The notes under the pieces were generated by a model, which had not been told where the DNA came from, ran no database searches, and saw only the letters and a list, made by a program, of their open reading frames with translations. A program made the position numbers and the translations under genes. A DNA stretch of 64,000 bases from Inediibacterium massiliense (GTDB taxonomy: Bacteria; Bacillota; Clostridia; Peptostreptococcales; Thermotaleaceae), in contig NZ_LN876587.1 in the NCBI RefSeq assembly GCF_001282725.1, positions 801,695 to 865,694 on the forward strand, given 5' to 3'. Within the stretch, counting starts at the first letter, position 1, and each line of letters starts with the position of its first letter. Below, one piece after another: positions 35,607 through 46,144 of this stretch.

Positions 35607-36605
35607 ATGCAAAATCAAATAAGGCCAGTAGGAATACTAGGGACTGGAAGTTATCTTCCACCAAAGATTATGACCAATCATGACATTGAACAAATAGTAG
35701 ATACAAGTGATGAATGGATTGTAGCAAGAACTGGAATCAAAGGAAGACATATTGCAGATGAAAATACAGCTACTGCTCATCTTGCTACAAAGGCTGCAAA
35801 GCTTGCATTAGAAGATGCAAAAGTTTTACCAGAGGAAATAGATCTTATCATTGTAGCTACAGTAACACCTGATATGCTTTTTCCATCTACAGCTTGTATT
35901 GTACAGAAGGAGATCAAAGCTATAAACGCAGCAGCTTTTGATTTAGCAGCAGGTTGTTCTGGATTTTTATATGGATTAAGTGTTGCAAAACAATTTATTG
36001 CTACAGGGATGTATCAAAGAGTTTTAGTTATTGGAGCAGAGACTCTATCTAAAATATTAGATTGGAAGGATCGAAATACCTGTGTTTTATTTGGAGATGG
36101 AGCAGGGGCAGCAGTTTTAGGGCCTACAGAGGAAGGATTTGGAATTTTATCTTCTACCATGGGAGCGGATGGAGAAGGAGGAAAATTCTTAACTATGCCT
36201 GCAGGAGGTTCATTGATGCCTGCATCTATAGAAACGATAGAACAAAGACTTCATTATCTAAAGATGGATGGAAGTGAAGTATTTAAGTTTGCAGCGAGAA
36301 CGATGCCTAAAGCTTCTATAGAAGCCCTAAATTTAAGCGGATATAATATAGATGATGTAGATTGTTTGATTCCACATCAAGCAAACATTAGAATTATTAA
36401 ATCAGCAGCAAAAAAATTAAATCTTCCTATGGAAAAAATATTTGTAAATTTAGATAAAGTAGGAAATATGTCTGCTGCATCTATTCCTGTTGCTTTAGAT
36501 GAAGCGGTAAAACAAAGTAAAATAAAAAAAGGGGATTTGATTGTTTTAGTAGGATTTGGTGCAGGACTTACTTGGGGGTCCAATGTGATACGTTGGAATA
36601 AGTAA
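35607..36605 (+). CDS. fabH: 3-oxoacyl-ACP synthase III (FabH)
   Basis: Starts fatty acid chains by condensing acetyl-CoA or branched acyl-CoA with malonyl-ACP. In 332 residues the triad is intact: Cys in LAAGCSGFLYG (about 114), His in IPHQAN (about 256) and Asn in GNMSAASIP (about 286). The ATG at 35598 touches the AGGAG site; the ATG at 35607, 9 nt away, is preferred. Substrate preference (straight or branched) is not readable. Confidence 0.96.
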   Translation: MQNQIRPVGILGTGSYLPPKIMTNHDIEQIVDTSDEWIVARTGIKGRHIADENTATAHLATKAAKLALEDAKVLPEEIDLIIVATVTPDMLFPSTACIVQKEIKAINAAAFDLAAGCSGFLYGLSVAKQFIATGMYQRVLVIGAETLSKILDWKDRNTCVLFGDGAGAAVLGPTEEGFGILSSTMGADGEGGKFLTMPAGGSLMPASIETIEQRLHYLKMDGSEVFKFAARTMPKASIEALNLSGYNIDDVDCLIPHQANIRIIKSAAKKLNLPMEKIFVNLDKVGNMSAASIPVALDEAVKQSKIKKGDLIVLVGFGAGLTWGSNVIRWNK

Positions 36606-36621
36606 ATAAGGGGGTGTGTAT

Positions 36622-37566
36622 ATGATCCATTCAAGAGTGTGTAAATTATTGGGAATTGAGTATCCAATATTTCAAGGAGCAATGGCATGGATTTCTACAG
36701 CAGAGTTAGCGGCAGCAGTATCTAATGCAGGCGGATTAGGAATTATAGCTGCTGGAAATGCACCTGCTCATATTGTTAAAAAAGAAATAGACAAAATAAA
36801 GTCACTCACAGATAAACCTTATGGAATCAATGTCATGTTATTGTCTCCTTATATAGATGAAATCATGGAACTTGTTTTTTCTGAGAAAGTACCTGTTGTA
36901 ACGACTGGTGCAGGAAATCCATCAAAGTATATCAAAGATTTAAAAAGTATAGGTACAAAAGTTATTCCAGTAGTTCCTTCGATTGCTCTTGCAAAAAGAG
37001 TTGAAAAATCTGGGGCAGATGCAATAATTGTAGAAGGAACAGAAGCAGGAGGTCATATTGGAGAACTTACGACTATGGTTTTAGTTCCTCAAATTGCAGA
37101 TGCAGTAAATATTCCTGTGATTGCAGCAGGGGGAGTTGCAGATGGAAGAGGAATGATGGCAGCATTTTCTCTAGGGGCAGAAGCTGTACAAATAGGAACA
37201 AGATTTGTATGTTCTAAGGAATGTCAAGTTCATGATAAATACAAAGAAATAATCTTAAAGGCAAAGGATCGAGATACAGTAGTGACAGGAAGAAGTACAG
37301 GACATCCTGTAAGAATCATTAAAAATAAACTAGCTAAGGAATTTGATCGGTTAGAAAAGAAAGGTTGCTCTATAGAAGAATTAGAGCAATTAGGGGCAGG
37401 AAAATTAAAAATAGCAGCTATTGATGGAGACATAGAAAATGGATCTATTATGTCAGGTCAAATTGCAGGAATGATTAATGATATTAAAAGCTGTAAAGAA
37501 ATCATAGAAGAAATCATGTTAGGAATGAAAGAAAATTACCAAGCAATGAATCATATATGGCAATAA
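36622..37566 (+). CDS. fabK: FMN-dependent enoyl-ACP reductase II (FabK)
   Basis: Reduces trans-2-enoyl-ACP with NAD(P)H and FMN, replacing FabI and conferring natural triclosan resistance in known cases. A 314-residue TIM barrel: PIFQGAMAW (FMN site), NAGGLGIIAAG (about 32-42), EGTEAGGHIGE (about 138-148, catalytic His) and AAGGVADGRGM (about 170-180). GGGGG lies 7-8 nt before the ATG at 36622. No fabI-like gene is in the window. Confidence 0.94.
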   Translation: MIHSRVCKLLGIEYPIFQGAMAWISTAELAAAVSNAGGLGIIAAGNAPAHIVKKEIDKIKSLTDKPYGINVMLLSPYIDEIMELVFSEKVPVVTTGAGNPSKYIKDLKSIGTKVIPVVPSIALAKRVEKSGADAIIVEGTEAGGHIGELTTMVLVPQIADAVNIPVIAAGGVADGRGMMAAFSLGAEAVQIGTRFVCSKECQVHDKYKEIILKAKDRDTVVTGRSTGHPVRIIKNKLAKEFDRLEKKGCSIEELEQLGAGKLKIAAIDGDIENGSIMSGQIAGMINDIKSCKEIIEEIMLGMKENYQAMNHIWQ

Positions 37567-37578
37567 GGAGTGGATATT

Positions 37579-38526
37579 ATGAAAAAAATTGCATTTGTCT
37601 TCCCTGGACAAGGAGCTCAATATGTTGGAATGGGAGAAGAAATTTCAAAACACTATAAAGTAGCAAATGAAATATTTCAAGAGGCAACCTTATCTGTAGG
37701 ATATGATATGAAAAAAATGTGTTTTGAAGGACCAGAAGAGGAGCTTAAAAAAACAGAAAACACACAACCTGCTATATTAACTACTTGTATAGCGATTGCA
37801 AAGGTTTTAGAAGAAAAAGGAATACATCCTCAAGTTACAGCAGGACTTAGTTTAGGAGAATATGCATCTTTAGTGATTTCCGGTGCAATGGAATTTAAAG
37901 ATGCAGTAGCATTAGTGAAAAAAAGAGGCAAATATATGCAAGAAGCAGTTCCTCTAGGAGTAGGAACAATGGCTGCAATTCTTGGAATGGACAGAGAAGA
38001 TTTATATAAAGCATTAGAAAAAGGAAAAGAATTTGGAATTGTAGAAGCTGCAAATTTTAACAGTCCAGGACAAATTGTTATCTCTGGAGAAATTATAGCT
38101 GTAGAAAAAACTTGTGAGTTTGCAAAAGAATTAGGTGCTAAAAAGGCAGTGATTCTTCCAGTAAGTGCACCTTTTCATTGTTCAATGCTTATCCCTGCGG
38201 GAGAAAAATTATCTAAGGAGTTAGAAAATATTTCTATCAAAGAGTTAAAAGTACCAGTCATTGCAAATGTCAATGGAGATTATTATAAAGATTCATCAGA
38301 AGCGAAAGAACTACTTATCAAACAAGTAAGCAATTCTGTATTATGGGAAGATAGTGTTACAAAAATGCTTCATGAAGGAATCAATACTTTTATAGAAATA
38401 GGACCAGGAAAATCATTGAGTGGATTTATTAAAAAAATCAGCAAAAAAGAAGATCAAAAAGTAGAGATCTATAATGTAGAAGATCAAAAAACTTTAGAAG
38501 CAGTAATAGAAGCTGTTTTGAAATAG
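37579..38526 (+). CDS. fabD: Malonyl-CoA:ACP transacylase (FabD)
   Basis: Loads malonate onto ACP. The 315 residues have FVFPGQGAQYVGMG (about 5-18), the nucleophile Ser in AGLSLGEYASL (about 88-98), and His in APFHCSML (about 200-207). AAGGAG is 8 nt before the ATG at 37579. It is in the operon between fabK and fabG; its acceptor ACP is not encoded here. Confidence 0.96.
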   Translation: MKKIAFVFPGQGAQYVGMGEEISKHYKVANEIFQEATLSVGYDMKKMCFEGPEEELKKTENTQPAILTTCIAIAKVLEEKGIHPQVTAGLSLGEYASLVISGAMEFKDAVALVKKRGKYMQEAVPLGVGTMAAILGMDREDLYKALEKGKEFGIVEAANFNSPGQIVISGEIIAVEKTCEFAKELGAKKAVILPVSAPFHCSMLIPAGEKLSKELENISIKELKVPVIANVNGDYYKDSSEAKELLIKQVSNSVLWEDSVTKMLHEGINTFIEIGPGKSLSGFIKKISKKEDQKVEIYNVEDQKTLEAVIEAVLK

Positions 38527-38538
38527 GAGGAGATTATA

Positions 38539-39282
38539 ATGAAATTAGAAGGAAAAACTGCTATTGTCACAGGAGGTTCTAGAGGAATAGGAAAAGCTAT
38601 TGCATTGACACTTGCAAATTTAGGAGCAAATATTGTTGTCAATTATACAAGTAATCCCAAAAGAGCAGAGGAAGTAGTAGCAGAAATAAAAAATATGGGA
38701 AGAGAAGCTATTGCAATAAAAGCAGATGTTTCTAATAGTGAGGAAGTAGCAAATTTTATAAAAGAAGTAGAAGAACAATTTGACTCTATTGATATTTTAA
38801 TCAATAATGCAGGAGTTACAAAAGATAATTTATTAATGAGAATGAAAGAAGAAGACTGGGATCAAGTAATCAACATTAATTTAAAAGGCACATACAACTG
38901 CACAAAGGCAGTGACTAAAAAAATGATGAAGCAAAGAAGTGGTAAGATTGTAAATATAGCATCTGTAGTAGGGGTTACTGGAAATGCTGGACAAGCAAAT
39001 TATGCTGCATCTAAAGCTGGAGTCATAGGATTTACTAAGTCTATTGCAAAAGAATTAGGATCAAGAGGGATTAATGTAAATGCAGTAGCACCAGGATTTA
39101 TTCAAACAGATATGACAGAGGTTTTATCTGACGAAGTAAAAAAACAAATTATGGAACAAATTCCAATGAAAGAATTAGGAAAGCCTGAAGATGTAGCCAA
39201 TGCTGTAGCTTTTTTATGTATGGATGAGGCAAAATACATTACAGGACAAGTGATTCATATAGATGGCGGGATGGCTATGTAA
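38539..39282 (+). CDS. fabG: 3-oxoacyl-ACP reductase (FabG)
   Basis: NADPH-dependent reduction of beta-ketoacyl-ACP. A 247-residue short-chain dehydrogenase: [11 protein letters not shown] (about 12-22), NNAG (about 89-92), Ser in IASVVG (about 139), YAASK (about 153-157). GGAGG precedes the ATG. In most Clostridia acpP follows; here only 43 bp separate it from fabF. Confidence 0.96.
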   Translation: MKLEGKTAIVTGGSRGIGKAIALTLANLGANIVVNYTSNPKRAEEVVAEIKNMGREAIAIKADVSNSEEVANFIKEVEEQFDSIDILINNAGVTKDNLLMRMKEEDWDQVININLKGTYNCTKAVTKKMMKQRSGKIVNIASVVGVTGNAGQANYAASKAGVIGFTKSIAKELGSRGINVNAVAPGFIQTDMTEVLSDEVKKQIMEQIPMKELGKPEDVANAVAFLCMDEAKYITGQVIHIDGGMAM

Positions 39283-39325
39283 TATAAAAAACTATTTTTA
39301 AAAATAGGATAGGGAGGTTTTTATT

Positions 39326-40570
39326 TTGAATAGAAGAGTTGTTGTGACTGGGCTTGGAGCAATTACTCCCATAGGAATTGGAAAAGAGGAGTTTTTTAAA
39401 GGATTAAGAGAAGGGAAAAATGGAGTAGGAAAAATTACAAAATTTGATACAGAAGATTTTTCTACTAAAATTGCAGCAGAAGTAAAAAATTTTGAGCCAA
39501 CAGATTATATAGAGAAAAAAGAAGCAAAAAGAATGGATAGATTTACTCAATATGCAGTAGCTGCAAGCAAGATGGCTATAGAAGATTCTAAATTAGATTT
39601 AGATGAAATAGATAAAAATAGATTTGGAGTAGTAGTAGGTTCTGGAATCGGTGGAATCGAAACTTTTGAAAGAGAACATGAAAAGCTTTTAAACAAAGGA
39701 CCAGGAAGAGTGAGCCCATTTTTTATTCCAATGATGATCTCAAATATTGGAGCAGGACAGGTTTCTATTGCTTTTGGAGCAAAGGGACCTAATACTACAG
39801 TAGTAACTGCATGTGCAACTTCAACCAATGCCGTTGGAGATGCTTTTAAAATCATCCAAAGGGGTGATGCAGATATTATGATTACAGGAGGAGCAGAAGC
39901 TTCGATTACTCCTTTGGCTGTAGCAGGATTTTCATCTATGAAAGCATTGTCTACAAGAAATGATGAGCCAGAAAAAGCAAGTAGACCTTTTGATAAAGAC
40001 AGAGATGGTTTTATAATGGGAGAAGGAGCAGGAATTTTAATTCTTGAAGAATTAGAACATGCAGTGGCTCGTGGTGCTCATATTTATGCAGAAGTTGTAG
40101 GTTATGGAATGAGTGGAGATGCATATCATATTACAACTCCAGCTCCAGAAGGAGAAGGAGCGAAAAGATCTATGGAAAATGCTATAAAAGATGCAGGCAT
40201 TTCACCTGAAGATGTTGATTATATTAATGCTCATGGAACATCAACAGCATATAATGATAAATTTGAAACTATGGCGATCAAATCTTTATTTAAAGATCAT
40301 GCTTATAAGCTAGCAGTAAGTTCAACAAAATCTATGACAGGACATTTATTAGGAGCTGCAGGAGGAATAGAAGCTATTGCGTGTGTAATGGCACTTACAG
40401 AAAATTTTATACCTCCAACTATGAACTATACTACAAAAGATGAAGAATGTGATCTAGACTATGTTCCAAATGAAGGAAGAAAAGCAGATGTAGAATATGC
40501 ACTATCTAATTCATTAGGTTTTGGCGGTCATAATGCATCTATTTTATTAAAAAAATATTGTGTAAAATAG
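39326..40570 (+). CDS. fabF: 3-oxoacyl-ACP synthase II (FabF)
   Basis: Elongating condensing enzyme. The 414 residues have the Cys-His-His set: Cys in [10 protein letters not shown] (about 164), His in [11 protein letters not shown] (about 304) and His in [13 protein letters not shown] (about 341). The start is TTG at 39326 after AGGGAGG. It is the last gene of the operon and ends in a hairpin overlapping its stop codon. Confidence 0.96.
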   Translation: MNRRVVVTGLGAITPIGIGKEEFFKGLREGKNGVGKITKFDTEDFSTKIAAEVKNFEPTDYIEKKEAKRMDRFTQYAVAASKMAIEDSKLDLDEIDKNRFGVVVGSGIGGIETFEREHEKLLNKGPGRVSPFFIPMMISNIGAGQVSIAFGAKGPNTTVVTACATSTNAVGDAFKIIQRGDADIMITGGAEASITPLAVAGFSSMKALSTRNDEPEKASRPFDKDRDGFIMGEGAGILILEELEHAVARGAHIYAEVVGYGMSGDAYHITTPAPEGEGAKRSMENAIKDAGISPEDVDYINAHGTSTAYNDKFETMAIKSLFKDHAYKLAVSSTKSMTGHLLGAAGGIEAIACVMALTENFIPPTMNYTTKDEECDLDYVPNEGRKADVEYALSNSLGFGGHNASILLKKYCVK

Positions 40571-40602
40571 GGGAGTCTTTTAAAGACTTCCCATTTTTAA
40601 AA
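40570..40602 (+). terminator. Terminator of the fab operon
   Basis: GGGGAGTCTTT pairs with AAAGACTTCCC (one G.T), followed by ATTTTTA. It begins at the last base of the fabF stop codon. Confidence 0.8.
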
Positions 40603-40682
40603 ATGGAAACTTTTAAAATAGATCAAAAAAGTGTACAATAAACTAAGGTAAAAAAGTGTATGAATACGAAGGAGGACAAAAA

Positions 40683-41393
40683 TTGCAGCGTATAAAAAAA
40701 GAAAGAGAAGAAACTTTAAAGGAACTAGTGAAAAAATTAGGATATGAATTTAACAATATTGAACTTTTGAATGAAGCCTTAACACATAGCTCTTATGCAA
40801 ATGAACATAAAAAAAGGAAGATCCCTTATAATGAAAGATTAGAGTTTTTAGGGGATTCTGTACTGAGTATTGTGATTAGTGATTATCTTTACAATCATTT
40901 ATCTACTCTACAAGAAGGAGAACTTACTAAGATTAGGGCAAGTATCGTATGTGAGCCATCACTAGCTAATTGTTCTATGAGTATGCAGATGGGTAATTAT
41001 CTTCTTTTAGGAAAAGGGGAGGAAGTAACAGGAGGAAGAGAAAGAGTATCCATATTAGCAGATACTTTTGAAGCCATCATAGGAGCTATTTATTTAGATG
41101 GTGGATTAACAAAGGTAAGTGAGTTTATATTAAGAACATTACATCAAACTATAGAAGATGCTATTGAAGGGAAAATTTTTAAAGATTATAAAACTCATTT
41201 ACAAGAATTTATTCAAAGTATCAATACAAAAAAGATTTCTTATGAAGTAGTTCATGAAGAAGGACCAGATCATAATAAGATTTTTTATGTACAGGTAAAA
41301 ATAGGAGATGAAGTTTTAGGAGAAGGGTCAGGTAAAAGCAAAAAAGAAGCAGAACAAAATGCAGCACAAAAAGCTTTAAAGAAGGTGATGTAA
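40683..41393 (+). CDS. rnc: Ribonuclease III
   Basis: Cleaves double-stranded RNA, including rRNA precursors. The 236 residues contain the RNase III signature NERLEFLGDSVL (about 46-57) with the metal-binding Glu/Asp, ADTFEAIIGAIYLDGG (about 123-138) and a C-terminal dsRNA-binding domain (about 160-234). The start is TTG at 40683, 6-7 nt after AAGGAGGAC. The rnc-radical SAM-smc-ftsY order is normal for Clostridia. Confidence 0.95.
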   Translation: MQRIKKEREETLKELVKKLGYEFNNIELLNEALTHSSYANEHKKRKIPYNERLEFLGDSVLSIVISDYLYNHLSTLQEGELTKIRASIVCEPSLANCSMSMQMGNYLLLGKGEEVTGGRERVSILADTFEAIIGAIYLDGGLTKVSEFILRTLHQTIEDAIEGKIFKDYKTHLQEFIQSINTKKISYEVVHEEGPDHNKIFYVQVKIGDEVLGEGSGKSKKEAEQNAAQKALKKVM

Positions 41394-41394
41394 T

Positions 41395-42450
41395 ATGGCA
41401 AAGAAACACTATATTATTCCTATATTTGTTCCTCATAGAGGGTGTCCTTTTGATTGTGTTTTTTGTAATCAAAAAAAAATTACTGGATGTGAAGAAGAAG
41501 TTACAAAAGAGAAAGTCAATCAGCAAATTATAGATTATATGGCTACGATACAAGATATAGAAGATAAACATGTAGAGATTGCATTTTTTGGAGGAAGTTT
41601 TACAGGAATAGAACAAAAAAAGCAACAAGAGCTTTTAGAGGTAGCATATAAATGGAAGAATAAAGGTGTTGTGAATGATATAAGAATTTCTACTCGTCCT
41701 GATTATATCAATGAATCTATTGTTGAATTTTTAGAAAAATATGGTGTATCTATTATAGGATTAGGTGTACAATCTATGGATGAGGAAGTACTCAAAAAAA
41801 GTAATAGAGGACATACACCTAAAGATGTCATACAAGCTGTTGAAGTTTTGAGAAAATTTAATGTACAAATTGGTCTTCAAATGATGATAGGACTTCCATT
41901 GGATACCCTGAAGAAGGCAGAATATACAGCAAGTGAAATTATTAAGCTAAAACCTCACTTCGTTAGGATATATCCTACTTTAGTCATTAAGGGCACATAT
42001 CTAGAGAAAATGTATGAAAGAGGAGAATATGATCCATTGTCTATAGAAAAGGCAGTAAGTATAAGCAAAAAATTATTACTAAGCTTTATGAAATATAATA
42101 TTCCGGTTATCAGAATAGGACTACAGCCTACAGAGAATATTTTGTTAGGAAGAGAGGTTATTGCAGGTCCTTTTCATCCTGCTTTTAGACAATTAGTAGA
42201 ATCAAAAATTTTTAAGGAAGTGCTAGATCGTACATTTTCTATACATAAAATAAACCATATTCCATTTGTAAAGTTAAGGGTTCATGAGAAAAATATTTCA
42301 AATATAGTGGGACATAAAAAAGAAAATATAGATTTTATTGAAGAAAAATATAAAATCCATAAGATTAGCATTTCAAAGAATAATGATTTAAAATTAGACC
42401 AAGTACAAATTTTTTATGAAGACAATAACATTCTTTATTCCATAAAATAG
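41395..42450 (+). CDS. Radical SAM protein, Elp3-like without acetyltransferase domain
   Basis: A 351-residue radical SAM enzyme. The Fe-S cluster motif reads RGCPFDCVFCNQ (CxxxCxxC, about 17-26). EIAFFGGSFTG (about 62-72) and GLGVQSMDEEVLKKSNRGHT (about 121-140) are typical of the Elp3/coproporphyrinogen-oxidase-like SAM group. The C-terminal 100 residues show no GNAT acetyltransferase motif, so it is not a full Elp3. It begins 1 bp after rnc, with which it is translationally coupled. A tRNA-modifying role is a guess. Confidence 0.8.
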   Translation: MAKKHYIIPIFVPHRGCPFDCVFCNQKKITGCEEEVTKEKVNQQIIDYMATIQDIEDKHVEIAFFGGSFTGIEQKKQQELLEVAYKWKNKGVVNDIRISTRPDYINESIVEFLEKYGVSIIGLGVQSMDEEVLKKSNRGHTPKDVIQAVEVLRKFNVQIGLQMMIGLPLDTLKKAEYTASEIIKLKPHFVRIYPTLVIKGTYLEKMYERGEYDPLSIEKAVSISKKLLLSFMKYNIPVIRIGLQPTENILLGREVIAGPFHPAFRQLVESKIFKEVLDRTFSIHKINHIPFVKLRVHEKNISNIVGHKKENIDFIEEKYKIHKISISKNNDLKLDQVQIFYEDNNILYSIK

Positions 42451-42459
42451 TATTTGGAT

Positions 42460-42506
42460 AATGCAATTTAAAACTTATCTATGAAAGATAGGCTTTAAAT
42501 TGCATT
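42460..42506 (+). terminator. Long hairpin between the radical SAM gene and smc
   Basis: AATGCAATTTAAA pairs with TTTAAATTGCATT, and inside it CTTATCT pairs with AGATAGG. About 20 bp in all, followed by GTAATTGATTTTTG. Probably a terminator with a poor T-run. A possible smc promoter (TTGCAT at 42500, 18-bp spacer, TATGAT at 42524) starts in its 3' arm. Confidence 0.6.
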
Positions 42507-42571
42507 GTAATTGATTTTTGATATATGATAAAATAATGAAATGCGACTAAAAAAGAAGAGGTGTTTCAAAT

Positions 42572-45500
42572 TTGTACCTAAAGAAAATTGAACTTCAAGG
42601 ATTTAAATCTTTTGCAAATAAAACACAAATAGATTTTGAAAAAGGGGTTACAGGGATTGTAGGACCTAATGGAAGTGGAAAGAGTAATATTTCTGATGCC
42701 ATTAGATGGGTACTAGGAGAACAAAGTGCAAAAACTTTAAGAGGAAGTCGAATGGATGATGTAATATTTGCTGGAACGACACAAAGAAAGCCTGTGGGAA
42801 TGGCAGAGGTATCTCTAACATTAAGTAATGAATCTGGAAAACTTCCAGTAGATTATACGGAAATAACTGTTACAAGGAGAGTGTATCGTTCTGGAGAAAG
42901 CGAATACTCGATTAATAAATCTTTATGTAGATTAAAAGATGTAAAAGAACTTTTTATGGATACAGGAGTAGGGGTAGATGGGTATTCTATTATTGGACAA
43001 GGAAAAATAGATGAAATATTAAATAATAAATCAGGAAATAGAAGACTTTTATTTGAGGAAGCTGCTGGAATTGTAAAATATAGAACAAGAAAAGAAGATG
43101 CTCAAAAAAAATTAGAAAATACAACACAAAATTTAATTCGTATTGATGATATTATTAAAGAATTAAAAAATAGGATAGATCCCTTAAAGATACAAAGTGA
43201 AAAAGCAAAAAGCTTTTTAGAATTACAAGAAAAACTAAAAGATTTAGAAATCAATTTATTTGTTCATGAGATGGAAAGTTTGAAATATGAAATCAAAGAA
43301 TTACAGGAACAAAAAGAAATCATATCAGATCAGTTTCATCATTATTCAAAAGAGAAAAAACAAATTGAAGAAACTTATATTTATTATAAAAAGGAAATGG
43401 AAGAGTTAGAAACATCTATTGGACAACTTCAAAACAATATATTTGATACCGTTCACTTTATAGAAAAAAAAGATGGGGAAATAGGACTTTATCAAGAAAA
43501 AATTCATAATCACATGAATAATATAGATCGGCTCAATAAAGAAATAGAAGATACACAAAAAGATGAAGAAAAATATTTGATTGAGTTAGAAAGCATGAAG
43601 AAGGATTATGAAGAAGAAAATGAATTTGCACAAGTAAACAAAAAAAATTTAGAGGATAAGCTTAAGTTACTTAAAAGCATCAATCAAGTGTTAAAGCAGC
43701 AAGAAGATGAAATGGAGAATGAAAAAACAAATGTCATTGAAATATTAAATGAAATGGCATCTCATAAAACGTATATGCAAGGGTTAATCCATTTGCAAAA
43801 GAACATGCTTAAAAGAAAAAGTCAAATTGAAGAAGAAAAAAATCAGATACAGACAAATAAAAATAGGATGCTTCAAGAGAAAAATCATTTAGAAAAGATT
43901 TTGCAAGAAAAAGAAGAAAATTTAAACAAGATGATAGAAGAGAAGGATGTTCTTCAAAAAGAAATAGAACAATTTCAAAATATCATACAAAAAGATCAAG
44001 AGCAAAATATAATTAGCAAAGAAAAAATACAGCAAAAGACAACAAGAAAAAGTTTATTAGAAGAAATGGAGAAAGACTATGAAGGGTTTCACAAAAGTGT
44101 AAAAAATACTTTGCTAGAAGCTCAAAAAAATGAAAATTTAGGAAATGGTATAGAGGGTGTCGTAGCAAAGCTTTTAACAGTTCCAAGAGGATACGAGACA
44201 GCTATCGAAGTAGCTTTAGGAAATAGTATGCAAAATATAGTTTGTCAAAAAACTCAAGATGCAAATAAAATGATTCAGCATTTAAAGAAAAACAAATTAG
44301 GAAGAGTGACTTTTCTTCCTATGGATCGTTTTTTGGATAAACCATATTCTCACAAAGAATCTTTTAAAGATGAAAAAGGGTTTATAGGATTTGCTGTAGA
44401 TTTAGTAAGTTTTCCAAATGAATATAAAAATATTTTTGAATATTTATTAGGAAGAATCATTTTAGTAGACAAAATAGAAAATGGAATTCTATTATCTAAA
44501 AAAACAAAATATAAAATTGTTTCCTTAGATGGAGATGTTATTAATCCAAGTGGAGCTATAACAGGAGGAAGTTATCATTCTAAAACATTAAATATATTAA
44601 GTAGAAAGACAGAAATTGAAGAATTAAATTGTGATTTAGGTATGCTTTATAAAGAATATGATCAAAAAAATGAAGGAATACAAGAAAGAAAAGAAGCATT
44701 AGAAAAAAGAATACAACAATTTAAGAATAAAGAGCAAGAATTAAAAGAAAAAGAAATTGAACTCATTCATGTAAAAAACAGAAAAGAACAATTTTATAAA
44801 GATATAAAAAATTATGAAGAAAATATAGAAAGAATTCATTTAGAAATGGATCAATTAGAAGCAGATACCATTCATACACAGAATGAGATACAACAGAAAG
44901 AAGATCAAATCCAAAAATTACAACAAGAGGAAATGGAGCTTAAAAATGGAGTATCTTCTAAAAAAGAGGTATATGAGGAGAAAAAAATTCAAAAAGAAGA
45001 GGTTTCTCAAGAAGTGACCCAGCTTCAAATAAAAATTGCTTCTTTAGAAGAAAAAAAGGAACATATAAATAAGAATATCCAAGATTTTAAAAATAAACTA
45101 GGTCAATTCAAAGAAACAAGAGAAATTAAGAAAAAAGAAATTGAAGAATTCATTAAAAACAAAGAATTTTTACAAAAAGAATTAAACCAATTCAAATTAG
45201 AAATAAAAGATGCTGAAGTTTTAAAAAAACAATGTGAATTCAATATGGCACAGGAAAAAGAAAAAAAGAATAAAAACACAAAAAACTTTGAAGAAATTCA
45301 AGAAAAATTAAAAAATGTTACACAAAATGTAGTTGAATTACAAGACAGTAGTCATAAAATTGAAGTAAAACTTGCTAGATTAGAAATGCAACAAGAATCA
45401 TTTTGCGATAAATTATTGGAAGAATATGAAATTACTTATATGGAGGCATTAGAATATAAAAGAGAGCCTGTGAATGTAACCGAATCAGGAAAAGAAATTA

Positions 45501-46132
45501 AAATGATTAAAAAGAAGATAAAAGAATTAGGAACGGTACATGTAGGGTCTATAGAAGAATATAAAGAGGTATTAGAAAGATATGAATTTTTAACAGGACA
45601 AAAGGATGATTTGAAAACTGCTATAGAATCTCTTAAAAAAGTAATCAAAGAAATGGAACATACTATGAAGGATCAGTTTGCTGAATCTTTTGCAAAAATA
45701 AAAATCAATTTTAATGAGGTGTTCCAAAAGCTTTTTGGAGGGGGAAAAGCACAACTTTTATTAGAAAATGAAGAAGATCTTTTAAATTCAGGCATAGAGA
45801 TTATTGCTCAACCACCAGGAAAGAAACTTCAAAACCTTTCACTATTATCAGGAGGAGAAAGAGCACTTACTGCCATTGCCTTATTATTTGCTATTTTAAA
45901 GGTAAAACCTACTCCATTTTGTATTTTAGATGAAATTGAAGCAGCATTGGATGATGCCAATGTTTATCGATATGCAAATTTTTTAAAAGAGTTTTCGAAA
46001 GAGACTCAATTTATTGTTGTGACTCATAGAAAAGGAACAATGGAATCAGTAGATGCTTTATATGGAGTGACTATGCAAGAACATGGAGTGTCTACACTAG
46101 TTTCTGTAAAATTGGAAGAACAAGCTAGCTAA
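42572..46132 (+). CDS. smc: Chromosome segregation protein SMC
   Basis: Chromosome-condensing ATPase acting with ScpA/ScpB. The 1186 residues have Walker A GPNGSGKSN (about 32-40), two long coiled coils (about 170-500 and 680-1020), a hinge (about 520-665, with VAKLLTVPRGYETAIEVALG and GAITGGSYH), signature LSGGERALTA (about 1090) and Walker B FCILDEIEAALDDANV (about 1112-1127). The start is TTG at 42572 after GAGGTG. ftsY follows after 12 bp. Confidence 0.97.
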   Translation: MYLKKIELQGFKSFANKTQIDFEKGVTGIVGPNGSGKSNISDAIRWVLGEQSAKTLRGSRMDDVIFAGTTQRKPVGMAEVSLTLSNESGKLPVDYTEITVTRRVYRSGESEYSINKSLCRLKDVKELFMDTGVGVDGYSIIGQGKIDEILNNKSGNRRLLFEEAAGIVKYRTRKEDAQKKLENTTQNLIRIDDIIKELKNRIDPLKIQSEKAKSFLELQEKLKDLEINLFVHEMESLKYEIKELQEQKEIISDQFHHYSKEKKQIEETYIYYKKEMEELETSIGQLQNNIFDTVHFIEKKDGEIGLYQEKIHNHMNNIDRLNKEIEDTQKDEEKYLIELESMKKDYEEENEFAQVNKKNLEDKLKLLKSINQVLKQQEDEMENEKTNVIEILNEMASHKTYMQGLIHLQKNMLKRKSQIEEEKNQIQTNKNRMLQEKNHLEKILQEKEENLNKMIEEKDVLQKEIEQFQNIIQKDQEQNIISKEKIQQKTTRKSLLEEMEKDYEGFHKSVKNTLLEAQKNENLGNGIEGVVAKLLTVPRGYETAIEVALGNSMQNIVCQKTQDANKMIQHLKKNKLGRVTFLPMDRFLDKPYSHKESFKDEKGFIGFAVDLVSFPNEYKNIFEYLLGRIILVDKIENGILLSKKTKYKIVSLDGDVINPSGAITGGSYHSKTLNILSRKTEIEELNCDLGMLYKEYDQKNEGIQERKEALEKRIQQFKNKEQELKEKEIELIHVKNRKEQFYKDIKNYEENIERIHLEMDQLEADTIHTQNEIQQKEDQIQKLQQEEMELKNGVSSKKEVYEEKKIQKEEVSQEVTQLQIKIASLEEKKEHINKNIQDFKNKLGQFKETREIKKKEIEEFIKNKEFLQKELNQFKLEIKDAEVLKKQCEFNMAQEKEKKNKNTKNFEEIQEKLKNVTQNVVELQDSSHKIEVKLARLEMQQESFCDKLLEEYEITYMEALEYKREPVNVTESGKEIKMIKKKIKELGTVHVGSIEEYKEVLERYEFLTGQKDDLKTAIESLKKVIKEMEHTMKDQFAESFAKIKINFNEVFQKLFGGGKAQLLLENEEDLLNSGIEIIAQPPGKKLQNLSLLSGGERALTAIALLFAILKVKPTPFCILDEIEAALDDANVYRYANFLKEFSKETQFIVVTHRKGTMESVDALYGVTMQEHGVSTLVSVKLEEQAS

Positions 46133-46144
46133 GGAGGAAAATAT

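Noticed and set aside
41221-41628. Antisense frame of 135 codons across the rnc-radical SAM junction, rich in Phe/Leu/Tyr
   Set aside because: Composition is what A-rich coding strands give on the complement; both sense genes are well supported.
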